From positions 2,542,001 to 2,606,000 of the forward strand of contig CP026600.1 of the NCBI GenBank assembly GCA_003288255.1: 64,000 nt of DNA, read 5' to 3'. Both the position numbers and the translations under genes were made by a program. This stretch comes from Clostridiaceae bacterium 14S0207 (lineage in GTDB: Bacteria; Bacillota; Clostridia; Clostridiales; Clostridiaceae). The stretch's first letter is position 1. Every line of letters begins with the position of its first letter. The notes beneath the pieces are model-generated. The model was not told the origin of the DNA. It searched no databases and saw nothing but the letters and a program-made list of their open reading frames with translations. Below are positions 37,601 through 48,108 of this stretch, in pieces.

Positions 37601-40600
37601 TTACCTCAACATTATATAGTACTGCCCCTTTAGGAATTCTTAAATCCAAATTATATTCATTATCATCACCTAACAATACCTTATTATTACTAGCCGTTTT
37701 AATAAATTCAACATTTGATTCTGGAATAGAAATTGTTAAATTATTGGAATTTATTGATCCATACGTTACATTTAATGTATTTTCATTTCCATTATAAGTA
37801 ATGGTAGCTGCACTACCTATAGTAGTCCCTATTATAGCAGGACCTACTAACATGGCACCATAAGCTACTGTTATACTTTCACCAGCCAATAAAGAAGAAA
37901 TATTAAAATTTAAATTATTAGCTCCTAGTATATTATTTCGTAAAGTTAACTTTTCCATTTTATCTATAAAATCTAACGACTGTATAGTTACCCCAGATGG
38001 TGTTACATCTCTTACTTCAATATTATATATAGGTACAGAAGATGGATTATTTATTTCCAACTTATAATATATTCTTTGTCCTACGTTTAACTTTAGATTG
38101 TTTTTAACGTAATTAGTAGCACCTAAACTTTGTAGCTTATTAAAAACGACTTTTGTTTTCATAACATATACACTTGTATTCATACTTTGTGTAGTTCCGG
38201 GTGTCCCGGTATTACTTAAATTCCATTGTATTGTACCTGTACCTTGTTGATTATTTGGGGAATCATTAGGAGTAGATAAAACCTCAGCTTGAAATGTATA
38301 TGTTATAGTTTTATCCATTGTAGAAGCATCTATAGTTCCTTCATTAGGAAATGTTAATGTTGTTGTATTAGCTCCGATAGTAACCCCTCCAACACTAGTA
38401 AGCGAATTCTCTACATACTGTTGTTCAGAAGGTAATATAAAACTTGGTTGAACATTATATGCTATATTTCCTTGTAGAATTGTTACTACAAATTTATAGG
38501 TTACTGTATCACCTACAAATACTGCTGCTTTAGTAGTATAGGCATTAAGTTGAGGTGGTACATAACCAATTCCAATCTTATTGGAATATATAGGACCTAA
38601 GACTACATCTGGATTTGTAGTTGCTCCTTTATACGTAGTAGTAAAACTATTAACATTTTCTGAATTATTATTAAATGTATTTTTTACTGTTGCAAATATT
38701 GATTTATGCACTAAACCAGTTTCTGATATAAAAGGAATATTCATAGTAACTAATCCACTTGGATTTGCAGTAGAATCTCCTCTAGGAATAAATTCTAAAT
38801 CAGATGGTAACTGATCTTTTATAACAATATCATTTGCACTAGCTGCTCCTACTGAATTTGTTATATATAATTGATATTCTATTTCATCTCCAACTGTAAC
38901 ATTTTTTAACGGTAACTTTGTAAAGTCGGCATCTCCTTTAGTTATATTTTTTTGCATCTTACTTACTATAAGATATGGTCTACTTACTATAATTTCAGTA
39001 CTATTAACTATTGGCTTTACCTCTCTAGCATCTACTTCATTAGTCCATGTTATATTATTTATGCTGGTCTGAGTTTGTTTGTTTACTGAATTTTGGCTTC
39101 CACTAATAACTTTTGATTTAAATGTATAGGTAATTATTAAATTAGTATCTACTGGAGTAGAGCTTGGTAGATTAAATTCTACATATTGAATATGAGTTCC
39201 AGAATTAGTTACTACTGGAGGAGTTACAGCACCTCCTAGACTAGAAATCCAAGTACCTGTTTTAAATTCTTGTCCCTTATCCAATATTTCCATTACCCTT
39301 AAAGATTTAATTATATTTCCTTTTGGAACTGTAATTTCAACATTATATTCTACATCATCTCCAACAACTACATTATTAGGATTTGCAGTAATATTTAACA
39401 ACAAACCTTTTATAACAGCATCCAATACATTACTTATTTTGCTATAATACCCCAAACTATTTTCAGTAGTAAAATATTCAATATCAGCAAAGTTGTTAAT
39501 TATTTCTCCCAGTGTTTGTTGTGATTTTACTTGTGCTGAAAATTCATAAGTTGCTACTTCTCCTGATTGCAAATTTGGTATGTTCCATATTAATAGACCA
39601 TTTTCTGGTTTAGTAGGCTTTGTTACAGTTCCTTTTGATGGTGCATTTAATGTATCTTGAAAAATTAAATAATTGGGCATTGTATCTTGAATTTTCAGGT
39701 TATATACTGGTGCTGTACCTAATGAATTTACTGTAATTTTATAAGCAATAATATCTCCCTGAGAAAGTGAAATAGTTTCAGTCGTATAGTTTCCATTAGT
39801 AGTTAAGTTTTTTTGTTCTACCATTATATTAACATTGCTTGCCTGTACATTGATGTTAACACCCTGTGACATTTTCTGAATTGTCGATCCAGTTGTTACA
39901 GCTGTCCATTCTATTATTCCCTCATTCTTTTGTTGCTCTATATATGGTGGCACATTTGAAACACTTGTAACTTTAGCAGTAAAAATATATTTTATTTGAA
40001 CTGCCTCATTAGATGCATCTATACTATTATCAATTCCAATTATAGGTTGAGGAAATATTACTTTTTGCCCTCCCCCTGTTACACTCTCTACTTTCGGATT
40101 TACTGCTTCTGATGGCAAATTATTTATCTGCTTATATGCATTTCCTACATACATTATAGATTTAGGTAAAATATCATATACCAAAACATTGTTTAATATA
40201 GATCCTTTATATAAATTTATTATTAAGGTATATAAAAATTCCTGTTGTTCTGTAACTATATTAGTAGATGACATAACATTGAATTCTAGGTTATTAAGAT
40301 TAGCAACTAAAATATTACTTTCTATAGGATCAAAGGACTTTCCAAAATTATTATCATTTGAATTAAACGTTACACTAGCCTTATTTGGTATATCAAGAGT
40401 TACTGGAACATTATTACTTGCTGTTACATTGAAATGTATTGATACCACTTCACCTACTTCCATATTATTAATATTCCAAGTAAGCGTATTCTCTATAAAA
40501 TTTCCATTTCCTTTAGTTGCTTTTAAGCTTTTAGAATCTACAATGAAATCGTTAGATATATTATCATTAACAACAATGTTATAGGCATCACTTTTACCTG

Positions 40601-41207
40601 AATTTACTAATTGAATTTCATATGCTAAAATATCATCCCCAATAATTTTTATACTTTTATTTGTATATCCTATCCCTTTAGTTAAATTACTTTGAAATAA
40701 ACTTAATTGTATATTAGGTAAGTTAGCATAAACACGACTAATACTATTAATAGGTGTACCTGGTATACCAGAGGCATCTTCCCATTTTAATTGAGAATTA
40801 TTTTGTTGTATATCAAAAAAATTATTATTTATAGTTGCATCCGTAACTCTCACCTTAAAGGAATAAGTTTCTGTTATTTCTTCTTTACTAGCATCAATAG
40901 ATAATAAGTTTGGAAATGTCAATATACCATTTATAGGTATTGGCTGATTTTCCATATATAAACCATTTTTTAAAATACTATTTCTTATAAACTCCTGTTT
41001 ATCTGATTGAAATGTATCAATTAATTGAACATTACTTATTATATTCCCTACTGGTACTATTATTTGTAAAATATAAGTTATTATATCACCTACTTTAATA
41101 GAAATAGGTGATACTATGTTAACTAAACTTATGTTACCTGATCTGGATAATATAGACGACTTTGGTGAAAACACGTCAAAACTATTATTTTTAGAATCCT
41201 TTGCCAT
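34638..41207 (-). CDS. Giant modular surface protein A (DUF11/D2-like modules, Cys-rich C-terminus)
   Basis: This 2189-residue protein starts at an ATG with TTAGGAGG upstream. About 12 Ig-like modules of roughly 145 residues fill residues 30-1740, in strict alternation. Type D modules contain 'vGD.v.Y...i.vp.G....NV.v.D.lP' and resemble fimbrial isopeptide D2 domains. Type B modules contain 'K.Q.n.T...f....i....GD.i.Y.i.i.N.g...aYni.v.D' and are DUF11-like. From about 1745 to the end is a conserved C-terminal region with cysteine motifs (GCGCLEQGQC, FCVC, YCCPNC). There is no signal peptide, transmembrane helix or LPXTG motif. The architecture suggests a long extracellular fibre or spore-surface protein; how it leaves the cell is not evident. 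It is monocistronic, with its own terminator. Confidence 0.85.
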   Translation of the reverse strand: MAKDSKNNSFDVFSPKSSILSRSGNISLVNIVSPISIKVGDIITYILQIIVPVGNIISNVQLIDTFQSDKQEFIRNSILKNGLYMENQPIPINGILTFPNLLSIDASKEEITETYSFKVRVTDATINNNFFDIQQNNSQLKWEDASGIPGTPINSISRVYANLPNIQLSLFQSNLTKGIGYTNKSIKIIGDDILAYEIQLVNSGKSDAYNIVVNDNISNDFIVDSKSLKATKGNGNFIENTLTWNINNMEVGEVVSIHFNVTASNNVPVTLDIPNKASVTFNSNDNNFGKSFDPIESNILVANLNNLEFNVMSSTNIVTEQQEFLYTLIINLYKGSILNNVLVYDILPKSIMYVGNAYKQINNLPSEAVNPKVESVTGGGQKVIFPQPIIGIDNSIDASNEAVQIKYIFTAKVTSVSNVPPYIEQQKNEGIIEWTAVTTGSTIQKMSQGVNINVQASNVNIMVEQKNLTTNGNYTTETISLSQGDIIAYKITVNSLGTAPVYNLKIQDTMPNYLIFQDTLNAPSKGTVTKPTKPENGLLIWNIPNLQSGEVATYEFSAQVKSQQTLGEIINNFADIEYFTTENSLGYYSKISNVLDAVIKGLLLNITANPNNVVVGDDVEYNVEITVPKGNIIKSLRVMEILDKGQEFKTGTWISSLGGAVTPPVVTNSGTHIQYVEFNLPSSTPVDTNLIITYTFKSKVISGSQNSVNKQTQTSINNITWTNEVDAREVKPIVNSTEIIVSRPYLIVSKMQKNITKGDADFTKLPLKNVTVGDEIEYQLYITNSVGAASANDIVIKDQLPSDLEFIPRGDSTANPSGLVTMNIPFISETGLVHKSIFATVKNTFNNNSENVNSFTTTYKGATTNPDVVLGPIYSNKIGIGYVPPQLNAYTTKAAVFVGDTVTYKFVVTILQGNIAYNVQPSFILPSEQQYVENSLTSVGGVTIGANTTTLTFPNEGTIDASTMDKTITYTFQAEVLSTPNDSPNNQQGTGTIQWNLSNTGTPGTTQSMNTSVYVMKTKVVFNKLQSLGATNYVKNNLKLNVGQRIYYKLEINNPSSVPIYNIEVRDVTPSGVTIQSLDFIDKMEKLTLRNNILGANNLNFNISSLLAGESITVAYGAMLVGPAIIGTTIGSAATITYNGNENTLNVTYGSINSNNLTISIPESNVEFIKTASNNKVLLGDDNEYNLDLRIPKGAVLYNVEVTDTLPQEIRFSGQSYLNDTYVWVKEEGNTLKFPVTSEINTSSGAILWKYMLTARLVNNMNDPNFSKKELQNNAAVSWQTSKSGGTTLNIPTQLTIEGERAIVEAYQLQRNVTIGEEFDIVDINANAGDILEFKMIIKNESDTTAHSIRVLYYTDDNYQYVSTTSVNMGTINYVNSLKYLIWNIETITPSQEAIATFQVKVLQTIPAGSVISQDYTLLYSSTTNNIVQLGARSNNLIQRFSDISINVSSEKPSYTVGESAIYNVVVNVPNGATFYNLQVKDIIPVGERFVSSTLNGTVILPQINGQLITFPVIKSNNKVLNNGVLKDKQNNINMLQKANVDEIYNYKIETLVETASVIDGKPGEQINSATITWSEDENDRFLKGPISNSVSVVAMENLLTVNKSQRKNDIDQFTEDKISTFSGEEIQYKIVVENIGKNTAYNVKIEDKLNNILIFNKIDFITVGKANLVGNNILMWSDIPQISPGEVQTIIYSVKVKALQQQTISNMAMPIYALSSTGIELDGTESNEVFINVDILSELNDFIPDRNSYVSNTEALSYGVVGCKGKIGYILTNNNLNSSSFLLNIDPIPLDYNLYINGMFIQEVLSNTPYHSIPEQLNNVNYADKNKIELVYYIPQNYNLVSNKIKFNISSTNKVTKNDNKSVTIKSEIYVGKVTVEISNTIKDYPDNPNMIAIKNNIILNVTKGIKIYDVQLETFYPPSYIFEKAYKDSVEINVISLNGHIIYPVINKIDSSFNETKIEYSYEVLQYKKTPLSIGSLEKRYALVFLRTAKDIVDKCVITCNKLNEYNRESIECIYAHKIYGRCISYYSYKNILIPPVDGYFFDKVIFKNPKIIQESLFILPSTCDKEFSTIKYTFNIPYKLIYQGCGCLEQGQCNQIKTIEMDKILEEKNLEVVLYTPRYNEKYDIIAEVRLESIVYNNSKTEFCVCLGVITSALSKYMGLIENNGECMEGYCCPNCKISNKINKLN

Positions 41208-41230
41208 AACTTCCTCCTAAAAATGCTCAT

Positions 41231-41263
41231 ATTTATATCTTATTAAAACCATATCCATAAGTT
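41231..41263 (-). promoter_or_regulatory. Upstream block shared by giant genes A, B and C (copy at A)
   Basis: On the minus strand AACTTA (41263-41258) is followed after 18 bases by GATATAAAT (41239-41231), about 25 bases before the start codon. Matching blocks occur before genes B and C. The spacing and sequence do not give a clean sigma-A promoter and only loosely resemble sporulation-type promoters. Confidence 0.35.
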
Positions 41264-41285
41264 TCCTATAAAATAATAATAAAAA

Positions 41286-41324
41286 GAAAGTGCTAAGAAA
41301 TACCCTTATTTTCTTAACACTTTC
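41286..41324 (-). terminator. Terminator of giant surface protein B
   Basis: GAAAGTG[TC]TAAGAAA arms pair over 15 bp (one G-U) with a 9-base loop, followed by CTTTTTATTATTATTTT on the minus strand, 29 bases after the stop. Confidence 0.88.
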
Positions 41325-41353
41325 TATATAAATTCAATATATAATTTATATAC

Positions 41354-44300
41354 TTATTTTAAAGTTTTTCTAAAATTATTAGAACAACTAGGACAACAAT
41401 ATCTAAATTTACAATCTCCTAGATTATTGACTAAAATAAATTGTATTCCTACAGAAGAAGTTATAACTGCCATACAAATTGTAACCTTTGTTTTATCTTG
41501 GTCTACTACTACATTTTTTACCATACTATTTGATATAATCTCATACTCATATTTAGGTATATATACAGCTACTTGTAGACTTTTTCTTTCTAATACTCCT
41601 TGTACCTTCTTTATTATGGATTGAGAACATTCCCCATTCTGTAAACATCCACATCCCTCATAAATAATTGTATACGGAATAATAAACTCATAATTAACTT
41701 TACTAAACTTTTCTCCGCAATCACCCTGCTCAATATTTAAGCTTCCATCTATAATTTTAGGATTATCAAATATTATATTCTTATAATTATATCCATTAAT
41801 ATAAGGTAGTTGTATATCTCTATAACAATAGTATTGTATACATTTACCAAATATCTTATTGAAATATATACACTCTATCTCTTCTCCATTTTGGGGATTA
41901 AGTGTACTACTTTCAAATATACATTTATTCTCTATATTCTTGGCTGCTCTTATAGATAGTATGGCCTTATTTTGTTCTAATGCCCCTATACTTAATGGTG
42001 TTTTCTTATATTGTAATACATGATAATTAAATTGTATATGAACAGGTTGACTTGTAGCATCTACAATATCTATCTTTGGATATATAACTTCTCCCGCTAA
42101 ACTTATAGTATGAATCTCTATATTGTCTTTAAATGCCTTTTCAAAAATACAAGATGGTGGATAAAATCCTTTAAGTTCTAAATCATAAATTTTTATACCC
42201 TTACTTACTTCTATAATTATCTCATAATTTATAGTAAATAACTTTGGATTTATAGGATATTCTTCAACATCATAAGAAATATTTAAATTTACTTGTCCTA
42301 ATTTTATTTTACTTTCTATCAATATAATTTCATTATCCTTAACTAAGTTCATTGAAACATCAAAATTGATTTCATTATTGGTTTCATTGTATACTTCAGG
42401 AACATAGTATAAAATTTGAATTATATTTATACTATTAGGCTTAACCTTAATTAAATTTTGTGGTATTTTATTATATATATCACCTTTTTTCACCTCTTCA
42501 ATAAAATTATTATTGATAAAAAGTTTGTAATTTACAGGAATTGAACCTATATACAAATTATATGAATTATTATTACTATCATTATTAGTTAATATATAAC
42601 TTATCATACCTTTACATGATGTAACCCCATAACTTAGCGCTGTATTATTGTTTATATAGTTATTTACACTTGGTATAAAAGAATACCTTTTACCTTTTAA
42701 ATTTATAAAAACTTCATTTGATGATAACCCTATTAAAGTATCTCCTGCAGGAACAATAGAATAACTTGGTATTGCACTATTTGATATTTTTTCTATATTA
42801 TTAGTAACTACTTTAACTAAATAGGTTAATTCTAATTCTTCATTTACATCTAACTCATCAATACCACTCCATACCATTACATTGTTATTTCCTGTTAATT
42901 GTATATCCACAGTACCTTGCGTTACTGATATAACTTTTATAAATCTTAAATTATTATTTATAGTATCTTGAATTTCTATATTATAGGCTTTATTTTTTTC
43001 TAAATTAGATATAATTAATTTAAATTCTATTTCCTCATCATTATTGGCTTCTATATCCTCCTTTGAAAAATTGCTTTCCCCTTTTTTTCTTTGTAATTTT
43101 TCTATATTAACCAAGTTGCTAGTTACTTTTATACTGACTACATCAGAGATAGGACCGATTATCTTAGTATTATCTGGATCCAAACTCCACATTATACTAG
43201 CTGAATTAGATTGTATATCAAGGTTTTCATTAGATATATTGACTACTTTTATTTTTGCATTTATTTCATAATTAAATATTAATGATTTATTTAATTTGTC
43301 ATTATTTTCAATGGCAAGTAAATTTGAATTTATTTTACCTTCTCCATAATTAATAATAGGAAATCTTATCAATTGTCCATGTATCATAGGATTTATAGTG
43401 CTTCCATTCAATGAACTATTAATAAATGCCTCTCCCACTGGTAATATATCTTGAACTTGTAAATTATAAAATTTTATACCATTTGGGACTATAACTGATA
43501 TATTATATTTTACGATTCCATCTACAATAGAAGTTGATTTGTCTGAAGATAGTTCAATAGCAATATTAGGATATCTTTGCTCAATACCAAAGGCATTAAT
43601 TGGGCCTATTATAACCGGAGTACCAGTATTATTACTATGATACGTAGTACTATAAGTATTAGTTGAAGTTCCAAAACTTACAGTTCCCCCAATAACACTT
43701 ACTTCAAAAATTGCCGTTGCTGTTTCCTCTCCTAGTAATTCATCTATACTCCAAATTACTTCTCGTGTATTGGAATCATATGTTACATTACCATTTGTAG
43801 TAGAAACACTGCTCATAAATTCTATATAATCATTCAACTTATCTTTTGATATTACATTATACGCAGATCCTAAAGCTGTATTCTCTATTACTAGCTTGAA
43901 TTCTACGATATCTCCTGCACTAACATTTAGCTCTGATATTTGAAATAATCCATTATCTGTTTTATTTCTTTGATATTTGCCTATTCGTATATAAGGACTT
44001 TTAACTTCTACTTCAGTAGAAGCATATAGCATTGAAGCAACTAATGAACCTGAGGAAGGTCTCCATTTAAATTCAGCATTATTCTTCATAATCTCTTCAA
44101 ACGGTTGGGTATTCATTACACGATTAATTTTAACGTTATATACATATGTTAAAATAGTTATATTACTAGTATCATTTATTTCATCTATAATAGGAAAAGT
44201 AAGAGAATTATCGGTCTGTGTGACATTTATAGGATTTCCATTTAAAGTAGCATCTCCTAAGTAATCCTCACCACTAGGTAATATATCGCTAATTTCTACA

Positions 44301-47300
44301 TCATATATTGACATTCCCCTAGGAATTTTAGCTATCAATTTATATTCTATAACTGTTCCCAAATTACCCCTAATAGTTGATGTATACTTATCGAACTCCA
44401 AACCCCTTGCTGATACTTCAGTGTATAATTTATTAGAATCTATTGGACCATATATTGTGGTTAATGCATCTACATCTAAACTATAATATATACTGGCAAA
44501 ACTTTCTGAATTATCTCCTGGTGTTGAGGGTCCAATTAATTTTGCTACATATATTATAGATGCTGTTTCACCAATTCCTAACATTGGTATAGTTCCTTCA
44601 AAAATAGATTGTTCCAAGAGTATATCACTATCAACAATAAACTCAGATGTCATTTCAATATTATATATATACTGTATATTAAAACCCTTAGGTAATGTGT
44701 CATTTATATTAATATTATAAATTGGTTCTGATGTTGGATTTGTAACTTCTAACTTAAAATATATCTTCTCTCTTAATCCTATACCTATAGATGTGCTTAC
44801 AAAGTCAACTCCATTATTACTCTGAGTTTTAATTATATTTAACTTTAATGAAGTAACTGAAATATTTAATGTTTTACTTAAAGTTGGTCCCTTTTGCCCA
44901 CTTGAAGTGGAATCCCAATTTAATGTAGCTATATTAGTTCGTACTTCTTGATTACTACCAACAACAGCTCCAATTCTAACCTTAAAACTATAAACTACAT
45001 ATTTAGTCTCACTTGTAGCATCTATGGTACCTTGATTAGGAAATACTAAACTTGGTGCTCCTGGTGGAAGAGGTACTCCTACGATATTTTGAAGAGATCC
45101 TGGAATATACTCATCATGAGAATCTAATGTATATGCCGGCTGAACATTATAAGCTATACTTCCTTTTGGAATTGTTACACCTACTTGATAAGAAACAATA
45201 TCGCCTGAAAAAGCAACAGGATTAGCATCTCGACTTTGTGAATCTATTATACGATTCCTCAAAACAGGATTTACATAATAAAATCCTACTTGGGAAGAAG
45301 TAGCCTCTGGTAAAGTAATCTTTCCATCAGCATCTCCTGAATATTCAGCTGTATAATAATTTATTCCATTTTGTGAAGCCGTTACAGTTGTATTAGCAGT
45401 TGTGCTTATAAGAACAGTAGTAATGTTACTTGGTTGTAAACTTCCGGCATTAAAAGTTAATTTTTGTCCACTTACAGCAATACCCTGTGTACTCTTTGCT
45501 GGTTCAAATGTAAGAGCATCTGGAATTGTATCCTTTATTACAATGTTATTTGCCTCAGATTTTCCTATATTCCTTAATATTAAACTATATTCTATTTCAT
45601 CTCCTAAATTAACTCTTTGTAATGGTATAACATTAAAAGGTCCATCTCCTCTAGTTTTATTTCTTTGCGATTTTTGTAATTCTAATTCAGGTCTTCCTAC
45701 AACTATATTTACCTTATTAATTACAGGAAATACTCTAGGCCCCCCTAATGAATTAGACCATCTTAGATTGAATACTGTTTTCTGCGTTTCAATATATGGA
45801 TCTAAATCATTAGCCGATGTAACTCTTACTAAAAAAGTATAGTTAATTACTAAATTTGATGTATTTGTTGCTATAATAGGATTTTCACGTTCTACATATT
45901 CTATGTTTGTACTCTGAACTGATACATTTGTAATACCCGGTATTCCTAGGCTGGATGTCCATGTATTGCCTATATACTTTTGTCCTGGATCAAGATGTAT
46001 TCTTAATTTTAAATCATAAATTGTTTTTCCCTTAGGAATAGTAATGTTAACATTATATCTAAATTCTTGTCCTATATTTGCAGTTTTAGGCCCTGTAGCA
46101 TTGAGTACTAAACCATTTATAATTGTATTTAATGTATTACTGCTCAAATTGTACATAGTATTATTGGATGCATCAAATACATAACTAATGTTGGCTCTAT
46201 TGTTAACAAAACTTCCTAATAAAGCTGAATCATTTACTTTAGCTGAAAACTCATAGGTTGCCCATGTTTCAGGTGCCATTATATTAATATTCCACTCTAC
46301 TGTTCCTCCTGAAGACACGTTAGGTTTTTCTACAATTCCTATATTAGGTTCTTTTATGGTATTAAGAAAAGTAATCGCATTATTTAGTATATCTTGAATT
46401 TGTACATTATAAGCTTCAGCCATTCCTTTTAAATATATAGTAATTTTATAGTATATTATATCACCTATTCTAGCTACCACATCTTCCGTTGTATATTCTC
46501 CCATTTCACCCAAAACAGTGAAGTTTTTTTGTTCTATATTAATATTCATAATAGACGTTTTTACCATAATTGTTGTACTTGATATAGTTTCTTTAGTTAT
46601 TGCCCCAGAACTCCAATTAACCCCCACTTTATTTACTTGTGTTTCCATGTATAGTGGTGGAGTAGCACCACTTTTAATATTCACACTAAAAATATATTTT
46701 ACATCTACTGATGACTTCGATGCATCTATTCCATTACTAACTCCTACTATAGGTTTAGGGAAAGTTATTTTTTGCCCATCGGCTGTAGATGTTATATTAG
46801 GAACCACAGGCTCTGGTTCAGCTGAATTAACTCGTTTAGTAGCACTTCCTACTACAAATTCTTGTGAAATTGGTAAAATGTCATATATCTGTGCATCATC
46901 TAAAACTGATCCTCTTCCTACTTTAAAGTTTATAGTATATTGTATCTTTTCTCCAAGTTGTGCAATTTGTTTAGAAGGTACTACGTTAATTTCTAAATTA
47001 TTAAGTTTAGCATCTATTATTCCACTTGGTATAGGACCTTCTACTTTACCAAATGCATTATCATTAGAATTAAATGTAACTTCGGCTTCGTTCTCTATAG
47101 TCTCTGTAATAGGTAGTGAATTTCCACCAGTAACATTAAAATCTACTAAAACTGATTCTCCTTGATCCATATAATCAATTTTCCAGTTTAATTCATTACC
47201 TATAAATTCACCATTACCCTTAGTTCCTCTCAAACTACCTGTATCTATATTATACTTATCTGAAACCATATCCTGTATAATAATGTCATAAGCAGCCTCT

Positions 47301-47929
47301 TTTCCTACATTCACTACATTAATCTTATAATTTAATATATCTTCACCGCTAAACTCTATATCCCATGTTCTATCCCCTGTATTCTTTGTAATATTATTCT
47401 GAGTCTTATTTATTCTTACTATAGCCAACCTTACATCTACTGTATTTGTATTAGTTATAAGGATATCCTTTTCTCCAGTAACATGATTATCCCATAAAAC
47501 CTGAGAATTATTTTGTTGTTTATCTATAAATGTATCTGTTAATCTTCCATTTTTAATTCTAACATCAAAAGAATAAATTTTTATTATCTCCATATTAGTT
47601 GCATCAATAGATTCTATAATTGGGAACGTTAAAACTCCATTAATTGGAATTGATGTTGAAGATACAGATTGCCCATCTAACAATACACTATTAGTTATAA
47701 ATTCTTGCATTTTGTATGGGAAAGTATCTTGCACTCTTATATTACTTGCTATAATCCCCTTAGGTACAGTAATTTGTATCATATACGTAATTTTATCACC
47801 TATTTTAGCTGATGGTGGAGATGCTAAATTCTCTAATGATATTGTATTTATTTTACTTATCAATTTACTTTTTTCTATATCTAATTTTTGTCCCTCATCA
47901 AGCACCTGAGTATCATTATTATTCTTCAT
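41354..47929 (-). CDS. Giant modular surface protein B (paralogue of A)
   Basis: At 2191 residues this is almost the same length as protein A and has the same plan: six D-type and six B-type modules alternating to about residue 1750, then the C-terminal region. Cysteine motifs there are KIFGKC, GCGCLQNGEC, TICM and YCCPSC. The N-terminus (MKNNND...) has no signal peptide, and no sortase motif is present. Modules match those at the same position in A, C and D better than they match their neighbours, which points to whole-gene duplication. AAGGAG lies 15 bases before the ATG, unusually far, and an in-frame TAA between them excludes an earlier start. The function is inferred as for A. Confidence 0.85.
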   Translation of the reverse strand: MKNNNDTQVLDEGQKLDIEKSKLISKINTISLENLASPPSAKIGDKITYMIQITVPKGIIASNIRVQDTFPYKMQEFITNSVLLDGQSVSSTSIPINGVLTFPIIESIDATNMEIIKIYSFDVRIKNGRLTDTFIDKQQNNSQVLWDNHVTGEKDILITNTNTVDVRLAIVRINKTQNNITKNTGDRTWDIEFSGEDILNYKINVVNVGKEAAYDIIIQDMVSDKYNIDTGSLRGTKGNGEFIGNELNWKIDYMDQGESVLVDFNVTGGNSLPITETIENEAEVTFNSNDNAFGKVEGPIPSGIIDAKLNNLEINVVPSKQIAQLGEKIQYTINFKVGRGSVLDDAQIYDILPISQEFVVGSATKRVNSAEPEPVVPNITSTADGQKITFPKPIVGVSNGIDASKSSVDVKYIFSVNIKSGATPPLYMETQVNKVGVNWSSGAITKETISSTTIMVKTSIMNINIEQKNFTVLGEMGEYTTEDVVARIGDIIYYKITIYLKGMAEAYNVQIQDILNNAITFLNTIKEPNIGIVEKPNVSSGGTVEWNINIMAPETWATYEFSAKVNDSALLGSFVNNRANISYVFDASNNTMYNLSSNTLNTIINGLVLNATGPKTANIGQEFRYNVNITIPKGKTIYDLKLRIHLDPGQKYIGNTWTSSLGIPGITNVSVQSTNIEYVERENPIIATNTSNLVINYTFLVRVTSANDLDPYIETQKTVFNLRWSNSLGGPRVFPVINKVNIVVGRPELELQKSQRNKTRGDGPFNVIPLQRVNLGDEIEYSLILRNIGKSEANNIVIKDTIPDALTFEPAKSTQGIAVSGQKLTFNAGSLQPSNITTVLISTTANTTVTASQNGINYYTAEYSGDADGKITLPEATSSQVGFYYVNPVLRNRIIDSQSRDANPVAFSGDIVSYQVGVTIPKGSIAYNVQPAYTLDSHDEYIPGSLQNIVGVPLPPGAPSLVFPNQGTIDATSETKYVVYSFKVRIGAVVGSNQEVRTNIATLNWDSTSSGQKGPTLSKTLNISVTSLKLNIIKTQSNNGVDFVSTSIGIGLREKIYFKLEVTNPTSEPIYNININDTLPKGFNIQYIYNIEMTSEFIVDSDILLEQSIFEGTIPMLGIGETASIIYVAKLIGPSTPGDNSESFASIYYSLDVDALTTIYGPIDSNKLYTEVSARGLEFDKYTSTIRGNLGTVIEYKLIAKIPRGMSIYDVEISDILPSGEDYLGDATLNGNPINVTQTDNSLTFPIIDEINDTSNITILTYVYNVKINRVMNTQPFEEIMKNNAEFKWRPSSGSLVASMLYASTEVEVKSPYIRIGKYQRNKTDNGLFQISELNVSAGDIVEFKLVIENTALGSAYNVISKDKLNDYIEFMSSVSTTNGNVTYDSNTREVIWSIDELLGEETATAIFEVSVIGGTVSFGTSTNTYSTTYHSNNTGTPVIIGPINAFGIEQRYPNIAIELSSDKSTSIVDGIVKYNISVIVPNGIKFYNLQVQDILPVGEAFINSSLNGSTINPMIHGQLIRFPIINYGEGKINSNLLAIENNDKLNKSLIFNYEINAKIKVVNISNENLDIQSNSASIMWSLDPDNTKIIGPISDVVSIKVTSNLVNIEKLQRKKGESNFSKEDIEANNDEEIEFKLIISNLEKNKAYNIEIQDTINNNLRFIKVISVTQGTVDIQLTGNNNVMVWSGIDELDVNEELELTYLVKVVTNNIEKISNSAIPSYSIVPAGDTLIGLSSNEVFINLKGKRYSFIPSVNNYINNNTALSYGVTSCKGMISYILTNNDSNNNSYNLYIGSIPVNYKLFINNNFIEEVKKGDIYNKIPQNLIKVKPNSINIIQILYYVPEVYNETNNEINFDVSMNLVKDNEIILIESKIKLGQVNLNISYDVEEYPINPKLFTINYEIIIEVSKGIKIYDLELKGFYPPSCIFEKAFKDNIEIHTISLAGEVIYPKIDIVDATSQPVHIQFNYHVLQYKKTPLSIGALEQNKAILSIRAAKNIENKCIFESSTLNPQNGEEIECIYFNKIFGKCIQYYCYRDIQLPYINGYNYKNIIFDNPKIIDGSLNIEQGDCGEKFSKVNYEFIIPYTIIYEGCGCLQNGECSQSIIKKVQGVLERKSLQVAVYIPKYEYEIISNSMVKNVVVDQDKTKVTICMAVITSSVGIQFILVNNLGDCKFRYCCPSCSNNFRKTLK

Positions 47930-47967
47930 TATGCTTATTTACAACTCCTTAGCATTACTTATCACTT

Positions 47968-48001
47968 AATATTATTAATATTATAAAATTACATATAAGT
48001 T
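47968..48001 (-). promoter_or_regulatory. Upstream block shared by giant genes A, B and C (copy at B)
   Basis: AACTTA (48001-47996) is followed after 19 bases by AATAATATT (47976-47968). The 16-base stretch ATAATATTAATAATAT at the end of this block is identical in the leader of gene C. Confidence 0.4.
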
Positions 48002-48055
48002 CACTAATGTAGGAAAATATTTATAATCTGTAATGTTTTATCTATTCTTTTACTT

Positions 48056-48100
48056 AAAAGAGGCATTAAAAATGGTTAATTATTTTTTAATGCCTCTTTT
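48056..48100 (-). terminator. Terminator of giant surface protein C
   Basis: A perfect 17-bp stem (AAAAGAGGCATTAAAAA and its complement) with an 11-base loop begins 8 bases after the stop at 48109. Confidence 0.9.
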
Positions 48101-48108
48101 ATAGTATT

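Noticed and set aside
46518-47165. Long plus-strand reading frame (215 codons) opposite giant gene B, and similar plus-strand frames throughout
   Set aside because: They lie antisense to well-supported genes, have unnatural Phe/Leu/Ser/Thr-rich translations and no ribosome binding sites. They are shadows of the minus-strand codon pattern.
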